Origin: Citrobacter sp. RHB25-C09
Lineage (GTDB): Bacteria > Pseudomonadota > Gammaproteobacteria > Enterobacterales > Enterobacteriaceae
NCBI RefSeq assembly: GCF_013836145.1
Contig: NZ_CP057483.1
Location: 496,001-560,000 of the forward strand
DNA length: 64,000 bases
Reading direction: 5' to 3'
In this document: piece after piece, positions 1-7,798 of the stretch
Layout: the number at the start of each line of letters is the position of its first letter
Position numbering within the stretch: position 1 is the stretch's first letter
The notes under the pieces: model-generated
What the model saw: only the letters and a program-made list of their open reading frames with translations
What the model was told of the DNA's origin: nothing
Databases searched by the model: none
Position numbers and translations under genes: made by a program

Positions 1-48
1 ATTTATGAGGAAAAGGATATCGCTGACTAAAAGGTATGTTATTGAAAA

Positions 49-90
49 CAGGCTCCCCAGCTATCCGCGTTATGCTTCTGCTGGGGAGTC
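49..90 (-). terminator. Terminator-like hairpin after gltD
   Basis: Just past the gltD stop, arms CTCCCCAGC (53-61) and GCTGGGGAG (80-88) form a strong stem. Read on the minus strand, the downstream arm is followed by CTGTTTTC, a short T run. It probably ends the gltBD transcript, or protects its 3' end if a further gene follows outside the window. Positions 1-48 hold no gene I can support. Confidence 0.6.
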
Positions 91-98
91 AGAGGGGC

Positions 99-1517
99 TT
101 ACACTTCCAGATAATTCAGGATCCCGTCAGCCGCTTTACGGCCTTCGGCGATGGCGGTAACCACCAGATCCGAACCGCGCACGATGTCGCCACCGGCGAA
201 GATCTTCGGGTTACTGGTCTGGAACGCGTTGTCGCTACCTTCCGGGGCGATAATGCGTCCCTGAGAATCCAGCTCGACGCTGTGTTTTGCCAGCCATTCC
301 ATGCTGTGCGGACGGAAGCCAAACGCCATCACTACCGCATCAGCCGGCACCACGTGCTCGGAACCCGCGACGATCTCCGCGCGGCGACGACCCTTCGCAT
401 CCGGTGCCCCCATCTCGGTGCGCGCCATCTTCACGCCGCTCACCTTGCCGTTGGCATTCACCTCAATCCCCAGCGGCTGCACGTTGAACTGGAACTCAAC
501 GCCTTCTTCACGCGCGTTTTTCACTTCGCGCCGTGAGCCGGGCATGTTCTCTTCATCGCGACGGTAGGCACAGGTAACATGCGTCGCCTTCTGGCGAACC
601 GAGGTACGCACGCAGTCCATCGCGGTATCGCCACCGCCGAGAACCACGACGCGCTTGCCTTCCATACTGACGAACGGTTCGTCGGTCGTTTCGCCGAAGC
701 CCATAATCTGCTTGGTATTGGCGATCAGGAACGGCAGGGCGTCGAACACGCCGTCAGCGTCTTCGTTTTCCAGTCCGCCGCGCATCGACTGGTAGGTACC
801 GACGCCGAGGAATACGGCATCGTACTCTTTCAGCAGCTCGTCGAGTTGCACGTCACGACCGACTTCGACGTTCAGTTTGAACTCAATACCCATCCCGGTG
901 AATATCTCACGGCGGCGGGTCATGACCTCTTTTTCCAGCTTAAAGGCGGGAATACCAAAGGTCAGCAGGCCGCCAATCTCCGGATGACGGTCAAACACTA
1001 CCGCCTTCACGCCGTTGCGAGTGAGGACGTCGGCGCAGGCTAGCCCAGCCGGGCCGGCACCGATAATGGCTACGCGCTTGTCGGTTTGCTTAACGCCGGT
1101 CATATCCGGACGCCAGCCCATCTCAAACGCTTTATCGTTGATATAGCGCTCAATGTTGCCGATGGTCACCGCGCCAAACTCATCGTTCAGGGTACAGGAA
1201 CCTTCGCACAGACGATCCTGCGGACAGACGCGACCACACACCTCCGGCAGGGTGTTGGTCTGGTGTGAGAGTTCCGCAGCTTCAAAGATGCGTCCTTCAT
1301 TGGCAAGCTTCAGCCAGTTCGGGATGTAGTTATGAACCGGGCACTTCCACTCACAGTACGGGTTACCGCAGGAAAGACAGCGATCCGCCTGCGCTTTGGC
1401 CTGGCCTTCCGAAAACGGTTCGTAGATTTCCACAAACTCGATCTTGCGGATCTTCAGCGGCTTCTTCGGCGGTTCAATGCGCTGCAGGTCGATAAATTGA
1501 TAAACGTTCTGACTCAT
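99..1517 (-). CDS. gltD: Glutamate synthase (NADPH) small subunit
   Basis: Beta subunit of glutamate synthase; it takes electrons from NADPH and passes them through FAD and iron-sulfur clusters to GltB for glutamate formation in the cytoplasm. The 472 residues match E. coli length. The N-terminal cysteine clusters are visible (C47, C50, C55, C59, then C93, C97, C103, C107). An FAD-binding GAGPAGLA motif lies near residue 150 and a second dinucleotide-binding VLGGGDTAMD motif near 290. It lies 9 bp after gltB on the same strand, so the two are co-transcribed. Nothing unusual is seen. Confidence 0.97.
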   Translation of the reverse strand: MSQNVYQFIDLQRIEPPKKPLKIRKIEFVEIYEPFSEGQAKAQADRCLSCGNPYCEWKCPVHNYIPNWLKLANEGRIFEAAELSHQTNTLPEVCGRVCPQDRLCEGSCTLNDEFGAVTIGNIERYINDKAFEMGWRPDMTGVKQTDKRVAIIGAGPAGLACADVLTRNGVKAVVFDRHPEIGGLLTFGIPAFKLEKEVMTRRREIFTGMGIEFKLNVEVGRDVQLDELLKEYDAVFLGVGTYQSMRGGLENEDADGVFDALPFLIANTKQIMGFGETTDEPFVSMEGKRVVVLGGGDTAMDCVRTSVRQKATHVTCAYRRDEENMPGSRREVKNAREEGVEFQFNVQPLGIEVNANGKVSGVKMARTEMGAPDAKGRRRAEIVAGSEHVVPADAVVMAFGFRPHSMEWLAKHSVELDSQGRIIAPEGSDNAFQTSNPKIFAGGDIVRGSDLVVTAIAEGRKAADGILNYLEV

Positions 1518-1526
1518 GATGACCCC

Positions 1527-4500
1527 TTACTGCGCCTGCACGCGCAGCTCAGCTGCGCTACGACTACGATGACCCAACAGTGCTTTGACATCACTGGACT
1601 TTGGCTTAACCAGCGCGAACTTAGCGGCAAACGCTGACCAGTTCGCCAGAATCTCTTCCCCGCGCTGGGAGCCGGTGTACTGCACGTGTTCGGTAATAAG
1701 CCCACGCAGATGCTCTTCGTGGATCGCCAGTTCATCCACGCCCAGCACTTCAACCAGTTCCGGATTCACGCGCTTACGGAACTCGCCATCTTCGTCCAGC
1801 ACGTAGGCAAAGCCGCCGGTCATACCTGCGCCGAAGTTCACCCCGGTTTTGCCGAGGATGCAGACGATGCCACCGGTCATATATTCACAACCGTTATCAC
1901 CAATCCCTTCCACAACGGTGATGGCGCCGGAGTTACGCACCGCGAAACGCTCACCCGCGCGGCCTGCGGCGTAAAGACGACCGCCGGTTGCGCCGTACAG
2001 ACAGGTATTACCGATAATGCTCGCCTTATGACTGAGGAAGGAAGAACCCACCGGAGGACGCACTGCCAGCAGACCGCCCGCCATGCCTTTACCGACATAG
2101 TCGTTCGCATCGCCAGTCAGGTACAGCTCAACGCCGCCCGCATTCCAGACGCCGAAGCTCTGACCTGCGGTACCGTTAAAGTGTGCTTTAATCGGATCCG
2201 ATGCCAGCCCCTGATCGCCGTGCGTCTGGGCGATATAACCCGACAGCGACGCGCCAACGGAGCGGTCGGTGTTGCGAATATCAAACCAGAAGGTTTTGCT
2301 CTGGCGCTCATCGACAAACGGTTTTGCCTGCTGCAATAGCTGCGCATTCAGCACGCCGTTATCAAACGGCGGGTTGTTCTCGGTGCAGTAAAGCGCTTTG
2401 CCCGCCTTAGGCTCCGCGGTCTCCAGCAGACGGGACAATTCCAGCTTCTGCTGCTTGGCCGTGAAGCCTTCCAGCTCTTTGAGCAGGTCGGTGCGGCCAA
2501 TCAGGTCTACCAGGCGTTTCACGCCCAGCTGCGCCATCAGTTCGCGGGTTTCGCGAGCAATAAATTCAAAGTAGTTGGTCACTTTGAACGGCAGGCCGTG
2601 GTAATGGTTCTTACGCAGTTTTTCGTCCTGAGTTGCGACACCGGTGGCACAGTTGTTCAGGTGGCAAATACGCAGGTATTTACAGCCGAGAGCGACCATC
2701 GGGCCGGTCCCAAAGCCGAAGCTTTCTGCACCGAGTATTGCCGCTTTAATGATATCCACGCCGGTTTTCAGGCCGCCGTCGACCTGCAAACGGATCTTAT
2801 GACGCAGGCCGTTAGCGACCAGCGCCTGCTGGGTTTCCACCAGGCCAAGCTCCCACGGACAGCCCGCGTACTTAACGGAAGAGAGTGGACTGGCACCCGT
2901 ACCACCGTCATAACCGGCAATGGTGATCAGATCCGCATAGGCTTTTGCCACGCCTGTAGCAATCGTGCCCACGCCCGGTTCGGAAACCAACTTCACGGAG
3001 ATCATGGCCTTTGGGTTAACCTGTTTCAGGTCGAAAATCAGCTGCGCTAAATCCTCGATAGAGTAGATATCGTGATGCGGCGGCGGGGAGATGAGCGTCA
3101 CGCCCGGTACCGAATAACGCAGTTTGGCGATGTAAGGCGTGACTTTATCACCCGGGAGCTGACCGCCTTCGCCTGGCTTCGCGCCCTGGGCAACTTTAAT
3201 TTGAATTACATCGGTGTTCACCAGATACGCCGGGGTGACGCCAAAGCGACCGGAGGCAACCTGCTTGATACGGGAGACTTTGTTGGTGCCGTAGCGCGCC
3301 GGATCTTCACCGCCTTCACCGGAGTTAGAGTTCCCACCGATGCTGTTCATCGCTTCCGCCAGCGCTTCGTGCGCTTCCGGACTCAGGGCGCCGATGGACA
3401 TCGCGGCGGTATCAAAGCGTTTGAACAGTTCGCTGGCCGGTTCGACATCGTCGATGCTCACCGCTTCATCACCCGGGGCGATCGCCAGCAGGTCACGCAA
3501 CGTCGTCGCCGGGCGTTCGTTGACCAGCGCGGCATACTGCTGATAGTCGCTGTATTCACCACTCTGTACCGCCTGTTGCAGCGTACGCACCACGTCCGGG
3601 TTATAGGCATGGTACTCGCCACCGTGGACGTACTTCAGCAGGCCGCCCTGGCTAATCGGCTTGCGTGCCAGCCAGGCGCGTTTCGACAGGTTCAGTAGAT
3701 CCTGCTGGAAGTCGGCAAAGCCCGCGCCACCGATGCGGCTGACCACGCCCTGGAAACAGAGGTTCACCACGTCATCGTGCAGACCGACCGCTTCAAACAG
3801 TTTGGAACAGCGGTAGGAGGCGATGGTCGAGATGCCCATTTTGGACATGATTTTATACAGCCCTTTGTTGATGCCGTTACGGTAGTTCAGCATCACGGTG
3901 CGGTAGTTTTTGGCAATCGCGTGAGTGTCGATCAGACGCCCCAGCGTTTCGTAGGCCAGGTAAGGATAAATGGCCGTTGCGCCAAAGCCGAGAAGCACCG
4001 CGAAGTGGTGCGGATCGCGCGCACTTGCGGTTTCGACGATGATGTTGGCGTCGCAGCGCAGGCTCTGTTCAACCAAACGCGCTTGCACCGCGCCAACGGC
4101 CATCGGTGCCGGAACCGGCAGGCGGTTCTTACCGATATTACGATCCGAGAGCACCAGCAGCACCGTGCCGCTACGCACCATTTGTTCGGCGGTATCGCAC
4201 AGCGCTTTGACCGTCTCTTCAAGCGTGGTTTGCGTCGCGTCGAAGGTAATATCAAGCCGATCGGCGCGATAGTGCTCCTCTGTCATGGTGGTGAGCTGTT
4301 TGAAATCGGAATAGAGCAAAATCGGTGACTTAAAGCTCAGACGGTGCGCCTGGCCTTCCGCTTCGCAGAAGACGTTCATCTCGCGACCGATGCTGGTGGC
4401 AAGCGACATAACGTGAGCTTCACGCAGCGGATCGATAGGCGGGTTGGTCACCTGGGCGAACTGCTGGCGGAAATAGTCATAAATAATGCGCGGCTGGCTG

Positions 4501-5987
4501 GATAGCACGGCAAACGGGGTGTCGTCTCCCATTGAACCGACGGCTTCCTGGCCGTTTTCGCCGAGGACTCGAAGCACCGAGTCCAGCTCTTCGGCGCTGT
4601 AGTTAAACTGTTTCTGATAGCTGGCAAGCGTATCGTCGTCCAGCTCACGGTTGCCGACTTCTTCATCCGGCAGATCTTCAAACGGCACCAGACGACGCAC
4701 GTTTTTCGCCATCCATTCTTTATACGGGTGGCGGCTTTTCAGGTCGTCATCGGTTTCGGCGGAGTGAAGAATGCGCCCACCCCGGGTGTCGATCACCATC
4801 AGTTCGCCTGGCCCAACGCGGCCTTTTTCCACGACTTCGTCAGGCTGGTAGTCCCAGATGCCGACTTCTGAAGCGCAGGTGATCAGTTTGTCTTTGGTAA
4901 TGACATAACGCGCCGGACGCAGACCGTTACGGTCGAGGTTACAGGCGGCAAAACGCCCGTCCGACATCACGATCCCTGCCGGGCCGTCCCACGGTTCCAT
5001 GTGCATGGAGTTAAAGTCGAAGAAGGCGCGCAGTTCAGGGTCCATATCCGGGTTGTTCTGCCAGGCAGGCGGCACCAGCAGACGCATGGCGCGCACGATG
5101 TCCATCCCACCGGCTAGCAGTAGTTCCAGCATGTTATCCATGGAGCTGGAGTCGGAGCCGGTTTCGTTAACAAACGGCGCGGCGTCATGCAGGTCAGGGA
5201 TCAGCGGCGTCTGGAATTTATAGGTACGCGCACGCGCCCACTGACGGTTACCGGTAATGGTATTGATCTCGCCGTTGTGCGCAAGATAGCGGAACGGCTG
5301 CGCCAGCGGCCAGCGCGGCACGGTGTTAGTGGAGAAGCGCTGATGGAACAGGCAGATGGCTGATTCCAGGCGCAGATCCGCGAGGTCCAGGTAAAAGCGC
5401 GGCAAATCCGCCGGCATACACAGACCTTTATAAATGTTCACCAGGTTCGACAGGCTACAAACGTAGAAGTCTTTATCTTCCTGCAAACGCTTTTCGATGC
5501 GGCGACGGGCGATGAACAGACGGCGTTCCATATCGCGTGGACGCCAGCCCGCAGGGGCGTTCACAAAAATTTGTTCAATACGCGGCAGAGAGGAGAGGGC
5601 GATTTCACCCAGCACGCCTTCGTTGGTTGGCACATCGCGCCAGCCGACAATTGACAGGGTTTCCTGCTGGAGTTCTTCTTCAACAATACGGCGTGACGCC
5701 GCGGCCAGTTCGGGATCTTTATTTAAGAAGATCATCCCGACCGCGTAGTTTTTGGCTAAACGCCAGCCGCGCTCTTCGGCGACGATGCGAAAAAAGCGGT
5801 CAGGTTTTTGCAACAGCAGGCCACAACCGTCGCCGGTTTTACCGTCAGCGAGGATGGCACCACGGTGCTGCATACGGGCCAGTGCGTGTATGGCGGTACG
5901 CACTACCTTGTGGCTAGGTTCGCCTTCTATGTGGGCGATCAGGCCGAAACCACAGTTATCCTTCTCAAGGGATTTATCGTACAACAT
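1527..5987 (-). CDS. gltB: Glutamate synthase (NADPH) large subunit precursor
   Basis: Alpha subunit of glutamate synthase: an N-terminal class II glutamine amidotransferase releases ammonia, which is channelled to the FMN/iron-sulfur synthase domain and added to 2-oxoglutarate. From the ATG at 5987 the protein is 1486 residues, as annotated in E. coli. The 11-residue propeptide MLYDKSLEKDN precedes the catalytic Cys12 of the CGFGL motif. A strong GGGGAGG ribosome-binding site 9 bases upstream decides this start. The frame stays open upstream to 6095, with another ATG at 6080 that has its own GAGG (see findings). The middle carries the conserved GEGGEDPARYGTNK segment of the FMN domain. Regulation: CRP site and promoter at 6300-6378. 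Confidence 0.97.
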   Translation of the reverse strand: MLYDKSLEKDNCGFGLIAHIEGEPSHKVVRTAIHALARMQHRGAILADGKTGDGCGLLLQKPDRFFRIVAEERGWRLAKNYAVGMIFLNKDPELAAASRRIVEEELQQETLSIVGWRDVPTNEGVLGEIALSSLPRIEQIFVNAPAGWRPRDMERRLFIARRRIEKRLQEDKDFYVCSLSNLVNIYKGLCMPADLPRFYLDLADLRLESAICLFHQRFSTNTVPRWPLAQPFRYLAHNGEINTITGNRQWARARTYKFQTPLIPDLHDAAPFVNETGSDSSSMDNMLELLLAGGMDIVRAMRLLVPPAWQNNPDMDPELRAFFDFNSMHMEPWDGPAGIVMSDGRFAACNLDRNGLRPARYVITKDKLITCASEVGIWDYQPDEVVEKGRVGPGELMVIDTRGGRILHSAETDDDLKSRHPYKEWMAKNVRRLVPFEDLPDEEVGNRELDDDTLASYQKQFNYSAEELDSVLRVLGENGQEAVGSMGDDTPFAVLSSQPRIIYDYFRQQFAQVTNPPIDPLREAHVMSLATSIGREMNVFCEAEGQAHRLSFKSPILLYSDFKQLTTMTEEHYRADRLDITFDATQTTLEETVKALCDTAEQMVRSGTVLLVLSDRNIGKNRLPVPAPMAVGAVQARLVEQSLRCDANIIVETASARDPHHFAVLLGFGATAIYPYLAYETLGRLIDTHAIAKNYRTVMLNYRNGINKGLYKIMSKMGISTIASYRCSKLFEAVGLHDDVVNLCFQGVVSRIGGAGFADFQQDLLNLSKRAWLARKPISQGGLLKYVHGGEYHAYNPDVVRTLQQAVQSGEYSDYQQYAALVNERPATTLRDLLAIAPGDEAVSIDDVEPASELFKRFDTAAMSIGALSPEAHEALAEAMNSIGGNSNSGEGGEDPARYGTNKVSRIKQVASGRFGVTPAYLVNTDVIQIKVAQGAKPGEGGQLPGDKVTPYIAKLRYSVPGVTLISPPPHHDIYSIEDLAQLIFDLKQVNPKAMISVKLVSEPGVGTIATGVAKAYADLITIAGYDGGTGASPLSSVKYAGCPWELGLVETQQALVANGLRHKIRLQVDGGLKTGVDIIKAAILGAESFGFGTGPMVALGCKYLRICHLNNCATGVATQDEKLRKNHYHGLPFKVTNYFEFIARETRELMAQLGVKRLVDLIGRTDLLKELEGFTAKQQKLELSRLLETAEPKAGKALYCTENNPPFDNGVLNAQLLQQAKPFVDERQSKTFWFDIRNTDRSVGASLSGYIAQTHGDQGLASDPIKAHFNGTAGQSFGVWNAGGVELYLTGDANDYVGKGMAGGLLAVRPPVGSSFLSHKASIIGNTCLYGATGGRLYAAGRAGERFAVRNSGAITVVEGIGDNGCEYMTGGIVCILGKTGVNFGAGMTGGFAYVLDEDGEFRKRVNPELVEVLGVDELAIHEEHLRGLITEHVQYTGSQRGEEILANWSAFAAKFALVKPKSSDVKALLGHRSRSAAELRVQAQ

Positions 5988-6277
5988 ATCTGTGAACCTC
6001 CCCAGGCTCTGCGTGATCCCCTGCCGATACCGTTGGCGCACAGGCACAGCAAGAGCATGGCGACGGGGTTTGCGTTTCATACGCGTACCTCGCATTCGCC
6101 CTCTTGATCCATTGCGCTTAGGTCAAACAAGTTTGAGGACTTGCTGTCAGAGGGAATCTCAATTACTGCATAAATATGATGAGCACACCGCTCATCCAGA
6201 AAGCTTCCAGCGGATTTCCAACTTATCGGGATTCCACACACAGGTCAAATGGCAAGCTTATGTCTCGAAAAATGTGC

Positions 6278-6298
6278 CATAGCGCATGTATCGCTATG
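6278..6298 (-). other. Inverted repeat at the 5' end of the gltB leader
   Basis: CATAGCG (6278-6284) pairs perfectly with CGCTATG (6292-6298). It lies just inside the predicted gltB transcript start, so it would form a 5'-terminal hairpin in the mRNA. A second perfect 7-bp hairpin, GATGAGC/GCTCATC, is at 6178-6196 in the same leader. Role unknown; mRNA stabilisation is one possibility. Confidence 0.45.
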
Positions 6299-6307
6299 AA
6301 ATTATTG

Positions 6308-6336
6308 ATAATAATCTGATTTTTACAGGGTTTTAA
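6308..6336 (-). promoter_or_regulatory. Predicted gltBD promoter
   Basis: On the minus strand TTAAAA (6336-6331) is followed after 17 bases by TATTAT (6313-6308), a reasonable sigma-70 pair giving a start near 6301. The CRP site would then be centred about 66 bases upstream, close to the position I remember for the E. coli gltBDF promoter. This is inference from sequence only. The rest of the 687-bp gap between gltB and yhcC is AT-rich with no convincing gene. Confidence 0.5.
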
Positions 6337-6356
6337 CGCTTCAGGAACAAGACAGT

Positions 6357-6378
6357 GAGTGTGATCTCTCTCACTAAA
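6357..6378. promoter_or_regulatory. CRP-binding site upstream of gltB
   Basis: The core TGTGATCTCTCTCACT (6360-6375) matches the CRP consensus TGTGA-N6-TCACA at nine of ten conserved positions and has A/T-rich flanks. CRP control of gltBD is known in E. coli. It could also act on yhcC, transcribed in the other direction. Confidence 0.7.
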
Positions 6379-6582
6379 AGAGAGGCCGGTTAAGCCTTAT
6401 CTTCGCTTGATTAGCCGCTTAATCTAGCTATTTATGCTGGTTAATACTTCATTGGTAATTCAAAATACCGTTTTTGCGCAATAAGCGTCAGAAGATAAAA
6501 AAAGTAGTTGGGAATAAAAGAAAATTGCTTGAGTGGGTTGTGAATGAAATATCGTTAAAAATGCTTGAATATGCAAATGATA

Positions 6583-6643
6583 AAAGCCTGCCGGGGCGAT
6601 TGATCCAGGTCATCGCCGGAAAGGGCAAAAAATGGCAGGCTTT
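6583..6643. repeat. Nested inverted repeat ahead of yhcC
   Basis: Outer arms AAAGCCTGCC (6583-6592) and GGCAGGCTTT (6634-6643) are perfect complements. Inside, GGCGAT (6595-6600) pairs with ATCGCC (6612-6617). The structure ends 31 bases before the yhcC start, so it would form in the yhcC leader RNA. There is no T run, so it is not a standard terminator. Function unknown. Confidence 0.5.
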
Positions 6644-6674
6644 GGCCTCTTTATAAGGCGCGGTCTATCAGATT

Positions 6675-7604
6675 ATGCAGTTACAGAAATTAGTCAATAT
6701 GTTTGGTGGGGATCTTTCTCGTCGTTACGGGCAAAAGGTTCATAAACTGACGCTACACGGCGGGTTTAGCTGCCCAAACCGTGATGGCACTATCGGACGT
6801 GGCGGTTGCACTTTCTGTAATGTCGCCTCTTTTGCCGATGAAGCACAGCAACACCATTCGATCGCCGAGCAGCTTGAACGTCAGGCGCATCTGGTGAACC
6901 GTGCCAAACGCTACCTCGCTTATTTTCAGGCTTACACCAGCACCTTTGCGGAAGTCCAGGTGCTGCGTTCGATGTATCAGCAGGCGGTGAACCAGGCCAG
7001 TATTGTCGGCCTTTGCGTGGGGACGCGGCCCGACTGTGTGCCGGATGCGGTGCTCGATTTGCTCTGTGAATATCACGATCAGGGTTACGAAGTCTGGTTA
7101 GAACTGGGATTACAAACCGCGCACGACAAAACGCTGCACCGTATTAATCGCGGCCATGATTTTGCCTGTTATCAGCACACTACCCGGCTGGCACGCGAGC
7201 GCGGACTGAAGGTCTGTGCACATTTGATCGTCGGCCTGCCGGGTGAGGGACAAGCAGAATGCCTGCAAACCCTCGAACAGGTGGTCGAGACTGGCGTGGA
7301 TGGTATCAAGTTGCACCCGTTGCACATTGTTAAAGGCAGCATCATGGCAAAAGCCTGGGAAGCTGGGCGTCTCAACGGCATTGCGCTGGAGGATTACACG
7401 GTTACCGCCGGTGAAATGATCCGCCATACGCCGCCGGAGGTGATTTATCATCGCATCTCCGCCAGCGCCCGCCGCCCGACGTTATTGGCACCGCTGTGGT
7501 GTGAAAATCGCTGGACCGGAATGGTCGAGCTGGATCGCTATCTGAATGAACACGGCGTACAGGGTTCAGCACTGGGTTCACCGTGGGTGCCGCCGGAGCG
7601 TTAA
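6675..7604 (+). CDS. yhcC: Radical SAM protein YhcC
   Basis: Radical S-adenosylmethionine enzyme of the YhcC family (309 residues, E. coli length). The cluster-binding cysteines C33, C45 and C48 sit in the FSCPNRDG..GGCTFC arrangement typical of this family, and a glycine-rich VGLPGEG segment follows in the barrel. The substrate is not established; a role in tRNA or translation chemistry has been suggested for relatives, but the sequence does not settle it. It is transcribed away from gltB and followed by a BIME. Confidence 0.93.
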   Translation: MQLQKLVNMFGGDLSRRYGQKVHKLTLHGGFSCPNRDGTIGRGGCTFCNVASFADEAQQHHSIAEQLERQAHLVNRAKRYLAYFQAYTSTFAEVQVLRSMYQQAVNQASIVGLCVGTRPDCVPDAVLDLLCEYHDQGYEVWLELGLQTAHDKTLHRINRGHDFACYQHTTRLARERGLKVCAHLIVGLPGEGQAECLQTLEQVVETGVDGIKLHPLHIVKGSIMAKAWEAGRLNGIALEDYTVTAGEMIRHTPPEVIYHRISASARRPTLLAPLWCENRWTGMVELDRYLNEHGVQGSALGSPWVPPER

Positions 7605-7614
7605 CTTCCCCCTG

Positions 7615-7684
7615 GTCGGATAAAGCAAAGCCGCCATCCGGCAATACTGTGTCTGATGGCGCTGCGCTTATCATGCCTACGGGC
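7615..7684. repeat. REP/BIME element (yhcC-arcB)
   Basis: Two inverted REP units, TCGGATAAAGC...GCCATCCGGC (7615-7642) and CTGATGGCGCTGCGCTTATCA (from about 7652), lie between yhcC and arcB. They show the usual enterobacterial REP stem with a degenerate second unit. Confidence 0.8.
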
Positions 7685-7798
7685 ACTACCCCCTCGTCGA
7701 TCATTTTCACCGATAACCTCCGCATTTTTTGCACAATCTTCAACGTCATGCCCAGAATTGAGTATTATTGTGCCAGATTGTCGTAAAGGAAATTCCTG

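Noticed and set aside
6474..6656. 60-codon open frame starting with TTG before yhcC (MRNKRQKIKKVV...)
   Set aside because: No ribosome-binding site, TTG start, and it spans the nested inverted repeat; no resemblance to a known protein. Treated as non-coding leader.
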